DNA from: Clostridia bacterium
GTDB lineage: Bacteria; Bacillota_A; Clostridia; Christensenellales; Aristaeellaceae
Assembly: GCA_017938645.1 (NCBI GenBank)
Contig: JAGBBE010000123.1
Coordinates: 1 to 57,587 of the forward strand
DNA: 57,587 nt
Direction of reading: 5' to 3'
How positions within the stretch are numbered: position 1 is the first letter of the stretch; every line of letters begins with the position of its first letter. The position numbers were made by a program, and so were the translations under genes. Below the pieces are notes generated by a model, which saw nothing but the letters and a program-made list of their open reading frames with translations, was not told the origin of the DNA and did no database searches. Shown piece by piece: positions 33,119 through 42,075 of the stretch.

Positions 33119-34126
33119 TTATCCCACGATTCCGTCAATCAGCGTCAGCTCTTCCTGCGTAAAGGCAGGTCCGCTGAGTGCAGACACATTTTCAACAATC
33201 TGCTCCGGACGGCTCGCGCCGATAAGAGCCGAGGTAACCACCTCATCCCGCAGCACCCACTGCAGCGACATCTGTGCAAGCGACTGTCCGCGCTTACGCG
33301 CAATCTGCTGAAGCCTTAAGACTTTCTTGAGTTTATCATCGGTAATGGCAGCAGGCTTGAGGTAACGCGGATCATGTGCGGCGCGTGAATCTGCCGGGAT
33401 TCCATTGAGGTATTTTCCGGTAAGCAGACCATTCTGCAGCGGCGCAAAGCAGATGCATCCAACGCCCTCTCGGCGCAGCACATCCTGCAGACTTCCTGTA
33501 CCCTCCATGGGCGTTTCAATATGGCGATTGAGCATGGAATAGCTGGGCTGATGGATCAGCAGATGTGTTCCCAAAGTTCCAAGCATCCGAACCATCGTCT
33601 CAGTCTGCTGAGCATTGTAGTTGGACACGCCGACGTAAAGCGCCTTTCCGCTGCGGAGAATCTGTTCCAGCGCCCCAGCTGTTTCCTCAACAGGGGTTTC
33701 CGGGTCAGGACGATGGTGATAAAAGATGTCCACATAATCCAGATTCATTCGTTTGAGCGACTGATCCAGGCTGGCAATCAGGTATTTGCGGCTTCCATGA
33801 TTCCCATACGGACCGGGCCACATATCATATCCTGCCTTGGTGGAGATAACAAGCTCATCGCGGTAAGGCTTCCAGTCGCGCAGCATATGCATGCCGAAAT
33901 TACGCTCCGCCTCGCCATAGGGCGGACCATAATTATTGGCGAGGTCAAAATGTGTGATGCCATGATCAAAGGCTGTGCGCAGCAGGCTTTGCTGCACCCC
34001 GAAGGGCGTGATATTGCCAAAGTTATGCCACAGCCCCAGCGAAATCACAGGCAGCATCAGTCCGCTGCGTCCGCATCTGCGGTACTGCATGGTATCGTAG
34101 CGTTTTTCGTTTGCAATGTAGTCCAT
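33119..34126 (-). CDS. Aldo/keto reductase, YghZ (L-glyceraldehyde 3-phosphate reductase)-like
   Basis: A 335-residue NADP-dependent TIM-barrel reductase, similar over its length to E. coli YghZ/Gpr: RYDTMQYRRCGRSGL start, SLGLWHNFG, FDLANNYGPPYGEAERNFG with the catalytic Asp and Tyr, and STKAGYDMWPGPYG. It probably reduces short aldehydes, including toxic glyceraldehyde 3-phosphate isomers and methylglyoxal. GAAGGAG precedes the ATG. It is a monocistronic unit. Confidence 0.88.
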   Translation of the reverse strand: MDYIANEKRYDTMQYRRCGRSGLMLPVISLGLWHNFGNITPFGVQQSLLRTAFDHGITHFDLANNYGPPYGEAERNFGMHMLRDWKPYRDELVISTKAGYDMWPGPYGNHGSRKYLIASLDQSLKRMNLDYVDIFYHHRPDPETPVEETAGALEQILRSGKALYVGVSNYNAQQTETMVRMLGTLGTHLLIHQPSYSMLNRHIETPMEGTGSLQDVLRREGVGCICFAPLQNGLLTGKYLNGIPADSRAAHDPRYLKPAAITDDKLKKVLRLQQIARKRGQSLAQMSLQWVLRDEVVTSALIGASRPEQIVENVSALSGPAFTQEELTLIDGIVG

Positions 34127-34160
34127 GATTTTCTCCTTCTATTCGGTTTTTCTAATAATG

Positions 34161-34189
34161 ATTGTACTCTGTATGATTTTCTGTTTCAA
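34161..34189 (-). promoter_or_regulatory. Promoter of the aldo/keto reductase gene
   Basis: On the minus strand, TTGAAA (34189-34184) and TACAAT (34166-34161), spacer 17 nt. Confidence 0.75.
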
Positions 34190-34240
34190 GCCGTTTTCTC
34201 TTGTTTATCATTAAAATTGTACAGTATTGCCCCTCTCCTC

Positions 34241-34269
34241 TTGAAAAAAACGCGCTGATGCTGTACTAT
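34241..34269 (+). promoter_or_regulatory. Promoter of nagA
   Basis: TTGAAA (34241-34246) and TACTAT (34264-34269), spacer 17 nt, about 45 bases before the nagA start. Confidence 0.7.
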
Positions 34270-34314
34270 TCTTTATAGAAAAAAAGCTTCTTTATACACA
34301 AGGAGGATTGGAAT

Positions 34315-35448
34315 ATGTTTTACAAGAATGCCCGTATCTTCACCAGTGATTTCACCTTCAAAACCGGTGCCTTTGAAGTAAAGGACGGCAAATTTGGCGC
34401 CATTCTGCCCGAGGAAGTGCCCGCTGATGCCATTGATCTCAACGGTGCCACCGTGATCCCCGGCCTGATCGAAGTGCACAGCCACGGCAACTCCGGCGCT
34501 GACTTCTCTGACGGCAAGTACGAAGGCCTCAAGCAGATGGCTGCATACTACCTGCGCTGCGGCGTTACCAGCTTTGCTCCCGCTTCCATGACCCTGCCCT
34601 ACGAGGTGCTGGAAAAAGCCTTTGCCGATGCCAAGCGTCTGGTGGAAGAAAAGCCCGAAGGCTGCGCGGTGCTGCGCGGCATCCAGATGGAAGGCCCGTA
34701 CTTCTCTTACAAGAAGCGCGGCGCTCAGAATGCCGACTACCTCAAGACTCCTGATTTTGAGGGCTTCAAGAAGCTGTACGACGGCTGCGACGGTCTGGTT
34801 CGCATCGTAGATATCGCTCCCGAACTTGAAGGCTCTGTGGAGTTTGTGGAAAAGGCCAAGGAACTGTGCACGGTCTCCATCGCGCACACTGACTGCACCT
34901 ATGACGACGCCAAGGCTGCGATCGACGCTGGCGCGACCCATGTCACCCATCTGTACAACGCCATGCCCGGCATCAACCACCGCAACCCCGGCGTGATTCC
35001 CGCCGCTGTGGAAAACAAGAACGTCCGCGCTGAGATCATCTGCGACGGCATGCACATTCATCCTGCCGCTGTCCGTCTGGCCTTCTCCATGTTTGGCGGC
35101 GAGCGCATGATCCTGATCTCCGACTCCGGCCGCTGCGCCGGTCAGCCCGACGGCACCGAGTTCGAACTGGGCGGTCAGATGGCTACCCTGATCAACGGCG
35201 TGGCCCGTCTGAGCGACGGCACCATCGCCTGCTCCGCCACCAACCTGTACCAGTGCCTGCTCAACACGCTGTCCTGGGGCATCGCTGAGGAAGACGTGGT
35301 TCGCGCCTGCACCTACAATCCCGCCTGTGCGCTGGGCGTTCAGGATGTGGTTGGTTCCATCGCCACCGGCAAGCAGGCTGACTTCATCGTCTGCACCGAC
35401 AACTACACTCAGAAGCGCGTGTTCCTGGCTGGCAACGAAGTGGCCTGA
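34315..35448 (+). CDS. nagA: N-acetylglucosamine-6-phosphate deacetylase
   Basis: A 377-residue amidohydrolase that converts GlcNAc-6-P to glucosamine-6-P and acetate. Metal and catalytic residues are visible: HSHG (H55, H57), EGPY (E126), the SIAHTDCTYDDA and HLYNAM histidines, DGMHIHP, and ISDSG with the catalytic Asp. AAGGAGG is 8 nt before the ATG. No nagB is next to it. It fits the cell-wall and amino-sugar scavenging theme set by NamZ and feeds Pgi through fructose 6-phosphate. Confidence 0.94.
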   Translation: MFYKNARIFTSDFTFKTGAFEVKDGKFGAILPEEVPADAIDLNGATVIPGLIEVHSHGNSGADFSDGKYEGLKQMAAYYLRCGVTSFAPASMTLPYEVLEKAFADAKRLVEEKPEGCAVLRGIQMEGPYFSYKKRGAQNADYLKTPDFEGFKKLYDGCDGLVRIVDIAPELEGSVEFVEKAKELCTVSIAHTDCTYDDAKAAIDAGATHVTHLYNAMPGINHRNPGVIPAAVENKNVRAEIICDGMHIHPAAVRLAFSMFGGERMILISDSGRCAGQPDGTEFELGGQMATLINGVARLSDGTIACSATNLYQCLLNTLSWGIAEEDVVRACTYNPACALGVQDVVGSIATGKQADFIVCTDNYTQKRVFLAGNEVA

Positions 35449-35463
35449 TCATTGCAAGCATAC

Positions 35464-35502
35464 AAAAAACGCCTGCTTCCAATATGGAAGCAGGCGTTTT
35501 TT
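35464..35502. terminator. Bidirectional terminator between nagA and the Afu-like permease
   Basis: A 17-bp stem (AAAAAACGCCTGCTTCC, 35464-35480, with its complement at 35486-35502) that places a T run after either strand. It serves two convergent units. Confidence 0.92.
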
Positions 35503-35504
35503 AC

Positions 35505-37160
35505 TTAGAACGCGATGTCCTTGTTCTTGGAGAACTTCATAAACAGCAGCAGCGAGATCGTGGTCACGACCAGCAGAATGGTCGCCACGGCCGCAGCAAC
35601 GCCGTCGTTGCCCTGCACCACAGAGGTGTACACGGTAAGCGTCAGGGTTTCGGTGTTGACGCTGTAGAGGATGATGGCCGTGGAAAGCTCGGTGATGATC
35701 GTGATCCAGCTGATGATCGCGCCGGACATGATGCCATTGGTCATCATGGGTACGGTGATGGTGAAGAATGCCTTCAGCTTGGAACAGCCAAGGCTGATCG
35801 CAGCCTCTTCAATCGACAGCGGAATCTGCTGCAGAATTGCCACAGACGAGCGGATCGTGTACGGCAGACGGCGGATAATCAGCGCAATAATCATAATCGC
35901 AGCCGTGCCGGTGAGTACCAGCGGTCCGCGGTTGAAGGTGATCACCAGCGCAATACCCACAACAGCGCCCGGAATAATGTAAGGCACCATGGACAGGGTA
36001 TCGATTACGCCGTTTACAGTGTTGGCACGGCGAACCACCAGATAGGCAATCAGGATGGCCAAGAAGATAACCAGCACCAGCGCCGCAACACCAATCAGGA
36101 ATGTATTGGGCAGGCTGCGCTTGAGAATCTTGTCAAAGGCCTCAGCATAGCTCTGCAGGCTGTATCCGTCCTGGAACACGCCGCCCTTGCATTTGCGGAA
36201 GGACTGCCATGCAACGAAGAACTGCGGCATCATTGCAATGAACACGATGAGATAGCAGTAGCCATGCATCAGGATGCTCGAAAGCTTGCGCGGCTTGTGG
36301 GTTTCAATGGAGTGCAGTGCATTCATGGTGAAGTTGAACTTTGCATTGGCAAACTTCTGCACGAAGAAGATCAGTGCCGTAACCACGATGCCGACCACGC
36401 TGACAGCCGAAGCAAAGTTCTGACTGCGCGAGGTTTCGCCAACGAAGCTGTTGTAAATCAGAACCGGGAAGGTCTGATAGCCTTTTCCGATCAGAAGCGG
36501 CGTGGAGAAGTCGGCAAAAGCACGCATGAACACCAGGAGACCCGCGGCCAGAATGGTGGGCATGCACAGGGGCATAATCACCTTGAAGAAGCGCTTGAAG
36601 CTGTTGCAGCCCAGGCCCGAAGAAGCCTCGATCAGGGAATTGTCGATGTTCTTCAGCGCACCGTTGATGTAGAGGAACACCAGTGGGAACAGCTGACAGG
36701 TAATGACCAGCACGATACCGCCAAAGCCGTAGATATCCGGCATACGGAAGGCAAAGGTCGAGCGGAGGAACTTGGTGATGATGCCGCCGCGCCCGAACAT
36801 CTGAATCCAGCTGTACGCGCCGATAACGGGCGGAGACATGCAGGCGAGAATCGCCATCACCTGCAGGAAAGCCTTGCCCTTGAGTTCAAACAGGCTGTAA
36901 AAGTAGGAAAACAGAATGCCTACAATCAGCGAGGTCACCGTTACAGCGCAGGCTACCTTGAAGGAGTTGAACAGTGTGCCATAGTAGGTTTCACGGCCAA
37001 AGAAGCGCTGGAAAAATTCCCACGTAAACTGGCCTTCTTCATTGATCACAGAGGAGCGCAGCAGCTGAAACAGCGGCAGCACCAGAAACAACGCGTACAG
37101 ACCCAGAATCACGAAGGAAATGATCTGCCACGTATCCAATTTGCGCGTCGCTTTCATCAT
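35505..37160 (-). CDS. Fused two-domain ABC permease, FbpB/AfuB-like
   Basis: 551 residues with two consecutive permease domains (about 12 helices), each with its own EAA loop (EASSGLGCNSFKRFFKVIMP and EEAAISLGCSKLKAFFTITV). This is the layout of FbpB/SfuB/AfuB proteins of iron(III), phosphonate or sugar-phosphate importers. GGAGG lies 5 nt before the first of two adjacent ATGs; the start overlaps the ATPase stop (TGATG). The substrate is not determined by sequence. Confidence 0.88.
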   Translation of the reverse strand: MMKATRKLDTWQIISFVILGLYALFLVLPLFQLLRSSVINEEGQFTWEFFQRFFGRETYYGTLFNSFKVACAVTVTSLIVGILFSYFYSLFELKGKAFLQVMAILACMSPPVIGAYSWIQMFGRGGIITKFLRSTFAFRMPDIYGFGGIVLVITCQLFPLVFLYINGALKNIDNSLIEASSGLGCNSFKRFFKVIMPLCMPTILAAGLLVFMRAFADFSTPLLIGKGYQTFPVLIYNSFVGETSRSQNFASAVSVVGIVVTALIFFVQKFANAKFNFTMNALHSIETHKPRKLSSILMHGYCYLIVFIAMMPQFFVAWQSFRKCKGGVFQDGYSLQSYAEAFDKILKRSLPNTFLIGVAALVLVIFLAILIAYLVVRRANTVNGVIDTLSMVPYIIPGAVVGIALVITFNRGPLVLTGTAAIMIIALIIRRLPYTIRSSVAILQQIPLSIEEAAISLGCSKLKAFFTITVPMMTNGIMSGAIISWITIITELSTAIILYSVNTETLTLTVYTSVVQGNDGVAAAVATILLVVTTISLLLFMKFSKNKDIAF

Positions 37161-38287
37161 CAGGCCTCCTGCTTGGGCACGTTGTCATTCGTAACGCCGC
37201 TGACGAGGTTGCGGCTGCCATCCTCGCAGAAGATGTTAATTTTGCCCTGCTTCATGCGCAGGCGGATCTTTTCGCCGTCGGCCAGACGGGAATCCAGCTC
37301 CGCTTCCTGAATGACCTGCACATCCTCGCCGCTGTCCAGCTTGAGGAAATAATGCATATTCAGACCCAGGAAGGTAGAGGAAACCACCGTCGCGCCAATG
37401 CCCTCGCCATCGCGGGAAATCACGAATTCCTCAGGACGCACGGAAACGACGACCTTCTGGTCCTTCTTTTCCCCGTCCAGCAGGGTATCGACCTTCACGC
37501 TGGTACCGTCGGCCAGAACCAGCAGGGCTGCATCGTTTTCCATGCGGATTTCGCCGTTGAGCAGATTGGTGCGGCCGATGAAGCTGGCAACGAACAGATT
37601 GGCCGGACGCTGGTAGATGGCCTGAGGCGTGCCGATCTGCTGAATCTCGCCCAGATTCATAACGGCGATACGGTCGGAAACCGCCATGGCTTCTTCCTGG
37701 TCGTGGGTGACGTACACAGTGGTGATGCCCACATTGCGCTGGATGGAGCGAATGGTTTCACGCATTTCAACGCGAAGCTTGGCGTCCAGATTGGACAGCG
37801 GCTCGTCCATGAGCAGCACATCAGGCTGGATGACCAGCGCACGGGCCAGCGCCACGCGCTGCTGCTGACCGCCGGAGAGACGCTCGGGCTTGCGCTCGGC
37901 ATATTCTTCAATGTGCATCAGCTTCATGAACTTTTCAGTCTGTTCGCTCATTTCTGCCTTGGTCAGCTTTTTGGGCTGGTTCTTCAGGCCGAACATCACG
38001 TTGTCCTTCACGCTCAGGTGCGGGAAGATCGCATAATTCTGGAACACCATACCGATGCGGCGCTTGCTGGGATCGATATCGTTGATACGGGTATCATTGA
38101 AGTAGAAGTCGCCGCCCTCAATGGAGTTGAAGCCGGCGATCATGCGCAACAGCGTGGTCTTGCCGCAGCCGGAGGGTCCCAGCAGGGTAAAGAATTCGCC
38201 TTCACGGATTCTGACAGACAGATCCTCAATGATAACATTGCTGCCGTAGCACTTGTGGGCATGGTCAATCTTAATCGTAACGCTCAT
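37160..38287 (-). CDS. ABC transporter ATP-binding protein, FbpC/AfuC (PotA)-like
   Basis: A 375-residue ATPase with Walker A GPSGCGKTT (about 36-44), the Q-loop in VFQNYAIFPH, signature LSGGQQQR, Walker B LLMDEPLSNLD, the switch His in VTHDQEEA and a C-terminal TOBE-like regulatory region (about 240-375). The start at 38287 follows AAAGGAG by 11 nt. It serves the fused permease and the binding protein in the same operon. The MalK-like C-terminal region makes it conceivable, though unproven, that it also serves the two importers in the window that lack an ATPase gene. Confidence 0.9.
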   Translation of the reverse strand: MSVTIKIDHAHKCYGSNVIIEDLSVRIREGEFFTLLGPSGCGKTTLLRMIAGFNSIEGGDFYFNDTRINDIDPSKRRIGMVFQNYAIFPHLSVKDNVMFGLKNQPKKLTKAEMSEQTEKFMKLMHIEEYAERKPERLSGGQQQRVALARALVIQPDVLLMDEPLSNLDAKLRVEMRETIRSIQRNVGITTVYVTHDQEEAMAVSDRIAVMNLGEIQQIGTPQAIYQRPANLFVASFIGRTNLLNGEIRMENDAALLVLADGTSVKVDTLLDGEKKDQKVVVSVRPEEFVISRDGEGIGATVVSSTFLGLNMHYFLKLDSGEDVQVIQEAELDSRLADGEKIRLRMKQGKINIFCEDGSRNLVSGVTNDNVPKQEA

Positions 38288-38341
38288 GAAATCGCTAGCT
38301 CCTTTGAAAGCGTGAAAGTTTTTCCCCATGAACAGGGAACA

Positions 38342-38374
38342 CCCGCCCGATGCGGACGTTCCACAAGGGGCGGG
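38342..38374 (-). other. Intercistronic hairpin after the Afu-like binding-protein gene
   Basis: CCCGCCC (38342-38348) pairs with GGGCGGG (38368-38374). No T run follows, so it more likely protects the upstream mRNA than terminates. It lies between the binding-protein stop and the ATPase start. Confidence 0.5.
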
Positions 38375-38400
38375 CAAATGTCAGATGACTTGTGGCGGAA

Positions 38401-39426
38401 TTACTTGTTCCACAGATCGTTCCAGTGATCCAGAATGGTCTGTTTGTTGGCGGAGGTGTACTCGCTGTTTTCCTGCTTGAGGTTCAGGGTATCGAAAGCG
38501 GGCATGTAGTCGGTGGGCACGAACAGGTCGGTGCGCACGCCACGCAGCACGGAACCCTCAGCGGTGGCCATGATGGTCTGGCACTCGTCGGAGATCAGCC
38601 AGTCCATGAACAGCTTGGCATTGTCGATGTTCTTGGCGCCATTGACGATAGCGGAGCCAACGGGAGTCCAGCACACGCCCTCGGTGGGGTACACAGCGCG
38701 AACGCCTTCAGCGCCGTTGGCGATGAAACCGGCAACGCCGACTTCATAGCTCAGACCGGCAACGTACTCGCCGTTGGCAACGCCCTTGTACACGGCGGAG
38801 GAACCGCTGGTCAGAGAGCCGTCGAGCTGATCGATCAGAGCGGCAACGTAGTTCCAGGCAGCCTCAGACTCGTAGGGATTTTCGCCGTCGCCGCGAGCCA
38901 GCAGGATGTTGGACAGGTGAGCGAAGGAAGAAGAAGAGGCGTTGGGATCAGCAGAAGCGATCATGCCCTTGAGAGCGGGGTTGAGCAGATCTTCGTAGCA
39001 GGTGATGGTAACGCCCAGTTCCTTTTCGAGCTCTTCGTTAACGATGATAACGCAGGAGCCGCCCAGGATGTAGTTGGTGATCATTCCGTCGGGATTCTGG
39101 TACTCGGCGGGCAGCTTGTCATTGCCGTTGGCAATATAGGTGGCAAAGAGGTCAGGATAGTCATGGGTCCAGGTGGATTCCACGCCGCCGAACATAACGT
39201 CAGCGATGGGAGCGTCCTTTTCAGCCAGCAGACGGGTGTAGCATTCGCCGGTGCCCATGCTCAGCATTTCAACTTCAACACCGTACTTCTCGGCGAAGGG
39301 ATTGAGGATGTACTGGATTTCAGCATCGGGATTGGGAGTGTAAACCACCAGGGAGCCCTCGGCCAGAGCAGACACAGAAGTCAGGGCCAGAACCAGAGTC
39401 AGGGCCAGAGCAAACAGTTTGCGCAT
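38401..39426 (-). CDS. ABC transporter substrate-binding protein, FbpA/AfuA-like
   Basis: A 341-residue family 1/8-type binding protein with a signal peptide ending ALA (about residue 22) and no lipobox Cys. LVVYTPNPDAEIQYILNPFAEKYG and a GGVESTW loop resemble AfuA/PhnS/iron-binding proteins. The paired tyrosines of ferric-binding proteins are not obvious, and the Ser/Gly-rich loops (ADPNASSSSF, LTSGSSAVYKG) would suit a phosphate-bearing ligand such as a hexose phosphate or phosphonate. It is first in the operon and is followed by a hairpin. Confidence 0.82.
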   Translation of the reverse strand: MRKLFALALTLVLALTSVSALAEGSLVVYTPNPDAEIQYILNPFAEKYGVEVEMLSMGTGECYTRLLAEKDAPIADVMFGGVESTWTHDYPDLFATYIANGNDKLPAEYQNPDGMITNYILGGSCVIIVNEELEKELGVTITCYEDLLNPALKGMIASADPNASSSSFAHLSNILLARGDGENPYESEAAWNYVAALIDQLDGSLTSGSSAVYKGVANGEYVAGLSYEVGVAGFIANGAEGVRAVYPTEGVCWTPVGSAIVNGAKNIDNAKLFMDWLISDECQTIMATAEGSVLRGVRTDLFVPTDYMPAFDTLNLKQENSEYTSANKQTILDHWNDLWNK

Positions 39427-39495
39427 TTCTTGATAACCTCCAGATGTTCTTTGGTTATTAAGGTTTGTCTGCTGATTTCCAGCAGAACCTCCATT

Positions 39496-39523
39496 ATTAT
39501 AATGCTTTTCCTGTCAAAGGCAA
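39496..39523 (-). promoter_or_regulatory. Promoter of the Afu-like transporter operon
   Basis: On the minus strand, TTGCCT (39523-39518) and a consensus TATAAT (39501-39496) with a 16-nt spacer. A TTGACA also occurs, but only 10 nt before this -10. Confidence 0.65.
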
Positions 39524-39634
39524 GAGAAAATTGAAATTTTTTCGGATTTTTTAACAAAACGTTCGGCTTTTTTGATCCGTTTGTTGAATAAAGGAGTTAT
39601 CCAACCGCTTTGTCCATCGAATTTCCGAACAGTA

Positions 39635-39664
39635 TTGACATTTTGTAACATACTGCTATATGAT
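39635..39664 (+). promoter_or_regulatory. Promoter of the HAD/fucosidase operon
   Basis: TTGACA (39635-39640) and TATGAT (39659-39664) with an 18-nt spacer, about 70 bases before the HAD gene. Confidence 0.7.
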
Positions 39665-39732
39665 GAACCCACCTTATTCAAAAGAAATGTATACCCCATT
39701 TTACGTTTTCTTTCATGCTGAAAGGAGGCCTC

Positions 39733-40563
39733 ATGCGCACGCTCTATGTAACCGATCTGGACGGAACCCTACTCAGGAAAAATGAAACGACTTCCGACTT
39801 TACCAACCGCGCCATTAACGAGCTTGTCAGCCAAGGCATGCTGTTTTCCTACGCGACTGCCCGCTCTTATGTAACTTCGGTCAAGGTCACGCGCGGCCTG
39901 AGCGCAAAAATCCCGCTGATTGTTTACAACGGCGCATTCATCAGGGACAACGTCACCGGCGAAATTCTGCTGTCCAACTTTTTTGGAGATGAAATCAAAC
40001 TCATTCTGGATGATCTTCTTTCCAACGGCGTCTACCCCATCGTCTATGCCTTTGTGGACGGTGAAGAAAAGTTCAGCTATCTGAGCGAGAAAAGCACTCA
40101 GGGTGTTCGGGATTTTGTTGCCACCCGGAAGGGCGACCATCGCAGCCGCGAGGTTTTCTCCGAAGAAGAATTGTGCCAAGGAGAAGTCTTCTATCTGAGC
40201 TGCATCGGCGATGCCGGTGTTCTGGAGCCCTTCTACCTTAAATACCGGGAAATCTGCCATGCTGTGTATCAGCGCGACATCTATTCCGGCGAACAATGGC
40301 TGGAGTTCATGCCTGCCGCCGCTTCCAAATCCAACGCCATTCGGCAGTTGCGGGAGCTTCTGCACTGCGACCGGCTGGTTGTCTTCGGCGACGGCAAAAA
40401 CGACGTGGACATGTTTGAGATCGCAGATGAGAGCTATGCAGTTGCAAATGCAGTGGACGAGCTTAAAGCCGCCGCTACCGCCGTAATCGGCAGCAACGAG
40501 GACGACGGCGTGGCGAAATGGCTGCTTGCAAACGCACAATACGGAGGAAAAATCCATGAATAA
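39733..40563 (+). CDS. Cof-type HAD hydrolase (sugar phosphatase)
   Basis: A 276-residue HAD phosphatase with a Cof-type (C2) cap. Motif I is TDLDGTLL (about 6-13), with the nucleophile Asp; the motif III Lys is in ASKSNAIR and motif IV is GDGKNDVDMF. Such enzymes dephosphorylate sugar phosphates or FMN-like molecules. The ATG at 39733 follows AAAGGAGG; a longer start exists but lies before that site. Its stop lies within the start of the fucosidase gene (8-base overlap), so the two products are probably used together. Confidence 0.86.
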   Translation: MRTLYVTDLDGTLLRKNETTSDFTNRAINELVSQGMLFSYATARSYVTSVKVTRGLSAKIPLIVYNGAFIRDNVTGEILLSNFFGDEIKLILDDLLSNGVYPIVYAFVDGEEKFSYLSEKSTQGVRDFVATRKGDHRSREVFSEEELCQGEVFYLSCIGDAGVLEPFYLKYREICHAVYQRDIYSGEQWLEFMPAAASKSNAIRQLRELLHCDRLVVFGDGKNDVDMFEIADESYAVANAVDELKAAATAVIGSNEDDGVAKWLLANAQYGGKIHE

Positions 40564-41554
40564 CCGCGAATGGTTCAAAAATGCGCAATACGGCATGATG
40601 GCTCACTGGGGCCTGTATTCGATTCTGGGCGGCGAATACCGCGGCCGCAGGGTGGAAAACTATGCCGAATGGATTCAGAGCTATATGCCCATTCCCAATG
40701 CCGAATACGAAAAGCTGGCCGGAATTTTCAGTCCCATCTGTTTTGATGCAAATGAGTGGATGCGTCTGGCCAAGGAATGCGGCATGCAGTATTTTGTGTT
40801 CACATCCAAGCATCATGACGGTTTCGCCATGTTTCATTCGAAGGCCGACCGCTACAACATTGTGGACGCTACGCCTTTCGGGCGCGATGTTGTTGCGGAG
40901 CTTGGCGAGGCCTGCTACAAACATGGGCTGAAGTTCGGTCTCTACTATTCGCAGGAACTGGACTGGCATCATCCGCACGGTGGCGGATACGATCACCTCG
41001 AACCCTGTTCGGGCGTGTCGTGGGACAACAGCTGGGACTATCCTGACCGTACAAAAAAGGACTTTTCCATCTGCTTTGAGGAAAAAATCAAGCCGCAGGT
41101 TCAGGAAATCCTGACAGGCTACGGCGATCTGTGCCTGATCTGGTTTGATGTGCCGCATACCATCACCAAAGAGCAGAGCCTTGAGCTCAACGCGTTGGTC
41201 AAGCATTATCAGCCGGACTGCCTCATCAATTCCCGTATCGGCAATGGCGCGTATGACTATGTATCGCTGGGCGATAACGAATATCCGACTGAATTCAGAC
41301 CAGACGAAAACGCTGACCCCAACAGCCTGCACGGCTTCAAACCTTCTCCCTACGGACTGTACGAGACTGCCGGAACGCTGAACAGCTCCTGGGGCTACAA
41401 ATACTTCGATCAGAACTGGATCACTCCGGAGCAAATCCGTGAACGCCGCACACGGCTCAACGGCATGGGCGTAAACTATCTGCTCAATGTCGGTCCCGAT
41501 GCGCTTGGACGAATCCCCTCTTTCTCCGTGGAAGCGCTCAGAAATGCCCGCTGA
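40556..41554 (+). CDS. Short GH29 alpha-L-fucosidase, cytosolic
   Basis: A 332-residue family 29 enzyme restricted to the catalytic barrel: WFKNAQYGMMAHWGLYS, FTSKHHDGFAMFHSK, LYYSQELDWHHP, and the nucleophile Asp198 in LIWFDVP. The usual C-terminal beta-sandwich (total about 450 residues) is missing and there is no signal peptide, so it should act on small imported fucosides. CGGAGGAA is 8 nt before the ATG at 40556. An RbsD/FucU mutarotase gene lies on the opposite strand just downstream. Confidence 0.85.
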   Translation: MNNREWFKNAQYGMMAHWGLYSILGGEYRGRRVENYAEWIQSYMPIPNAEYEKLAGIFSPICFDANEWMRLAKECGMQYFVFTSKHHDGFAMFHSKADRYNIVDATPFGRDVVAELGEACYKHGLKFGLYYSQELDWHHPHGGGYDHLEPCSGVSWDNSWDYPDRTKKDFSICFEEKIKPQVQEILTGYGDLCLIWFDVPHTITKEQSLELNALVKHYQPDCLINSRIGNGAYDYVSLGDNEYPTEFRPDENADPNSLHGFKPSPYGLYETAGTLNSSWGYKYFDQNWITPEQIRERRTRLNGMGVNYLLNVGPDALGRIPSFSVEALRNAR

Positions 41555-41559
41555 ACAAG

Positions 41560-41595
41560 AAAAAGACCGTTGAAGCTGATTTCAACGGTCTTTTT
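41560..41595. terminator. Bidirectional terminator between fucosidase and mutarotase genes
   Basis: AAAAAGACCGTTGAA (41560-41574) pairs with TTCAACGGTCTTTTT (41581-41595), which places a T run on both strands. Confidence 0.92.
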
Positions 41596-41625
41596 CCATA
41601 TTCCAAACCATTTCACTTCGCGGTT

Positions 41626-42060
41626 TCAGCAGCGCACTACGCCCTTGCGCAGAATGATATTGGCGTACAACGCCTTCTCTCCCGTCTGAACAACACAGTA
41701 GGCTTTGCGGCAGCGTTCGATGAACTCGTCGTGCTCCATGAAATCAAACTTTGCAGTCGGAAGATCTGTATCGGCGATTTTGCGGAATTCCGCCCAAATG
41801 GGAGCCTCATTGCCTGGAAACATTCCATCCGGCACTTCCATTACCGCCATCGGCGCTTCAACGAAATCATCCAGCGGAAACAGATCAATGATGCCCTTCA
41901 TCACTTCGGCTCCACCGTGGCCGTCAGCACGCACAATACGTTTTCCAACAGACGCGCCCGGAAAATTGCCGTCAGAAATAACAAGTTCATCACCATGTCC
42001 CATTTCAGCGATGATTTTGAGCAATTCAGGAGAAACAACCGGAGAAATACCTTTCAGCAT
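41626..42060 (-). CDS. RbsD/FucU-family sugar mutarotase
   Basis: A 144-residue pyranase/mutarotase. FucU-like features are LLKIIAEMGHGDELVISDGNFP (the catalytic His is in MGHGDE, about residue 22), RADGHGG and a C-terminal GEKALYANIILRKG. It speeds conversion between sugar anomers or ring forms after import. It is the last gene after the lsr operon and the auxin-carrier gene. Whether it serves fucose (GH29 gene nearby) or AI-2/ribose-like sugars is open. AGGAGG precedes the ATG. Confidence 0.85.
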   Translation of the reverse strand: MLKGISPVVSPELLKIIAEMGHGDELVISDGNFPGASVGKRIVRADGHGGAEVMKGIIDLFPLDDFVEAPMAVMEVPDGMFPGNEAPIWAEFRKIADTDLPTAKFDFMEHDEFIERCRKAYCVVQTGEKALYANIILRKGVVRC

Positions 42061-42075
42061 AAGCCAAACCTCCTC

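Noticed and set aside
39490..39516. TTGACA as the -35 box of the Afu-like operon
   Set aside because: It lies only 10 nt before the TATAAT. TTGCCT with a 16-nt spacer is the workable pair.
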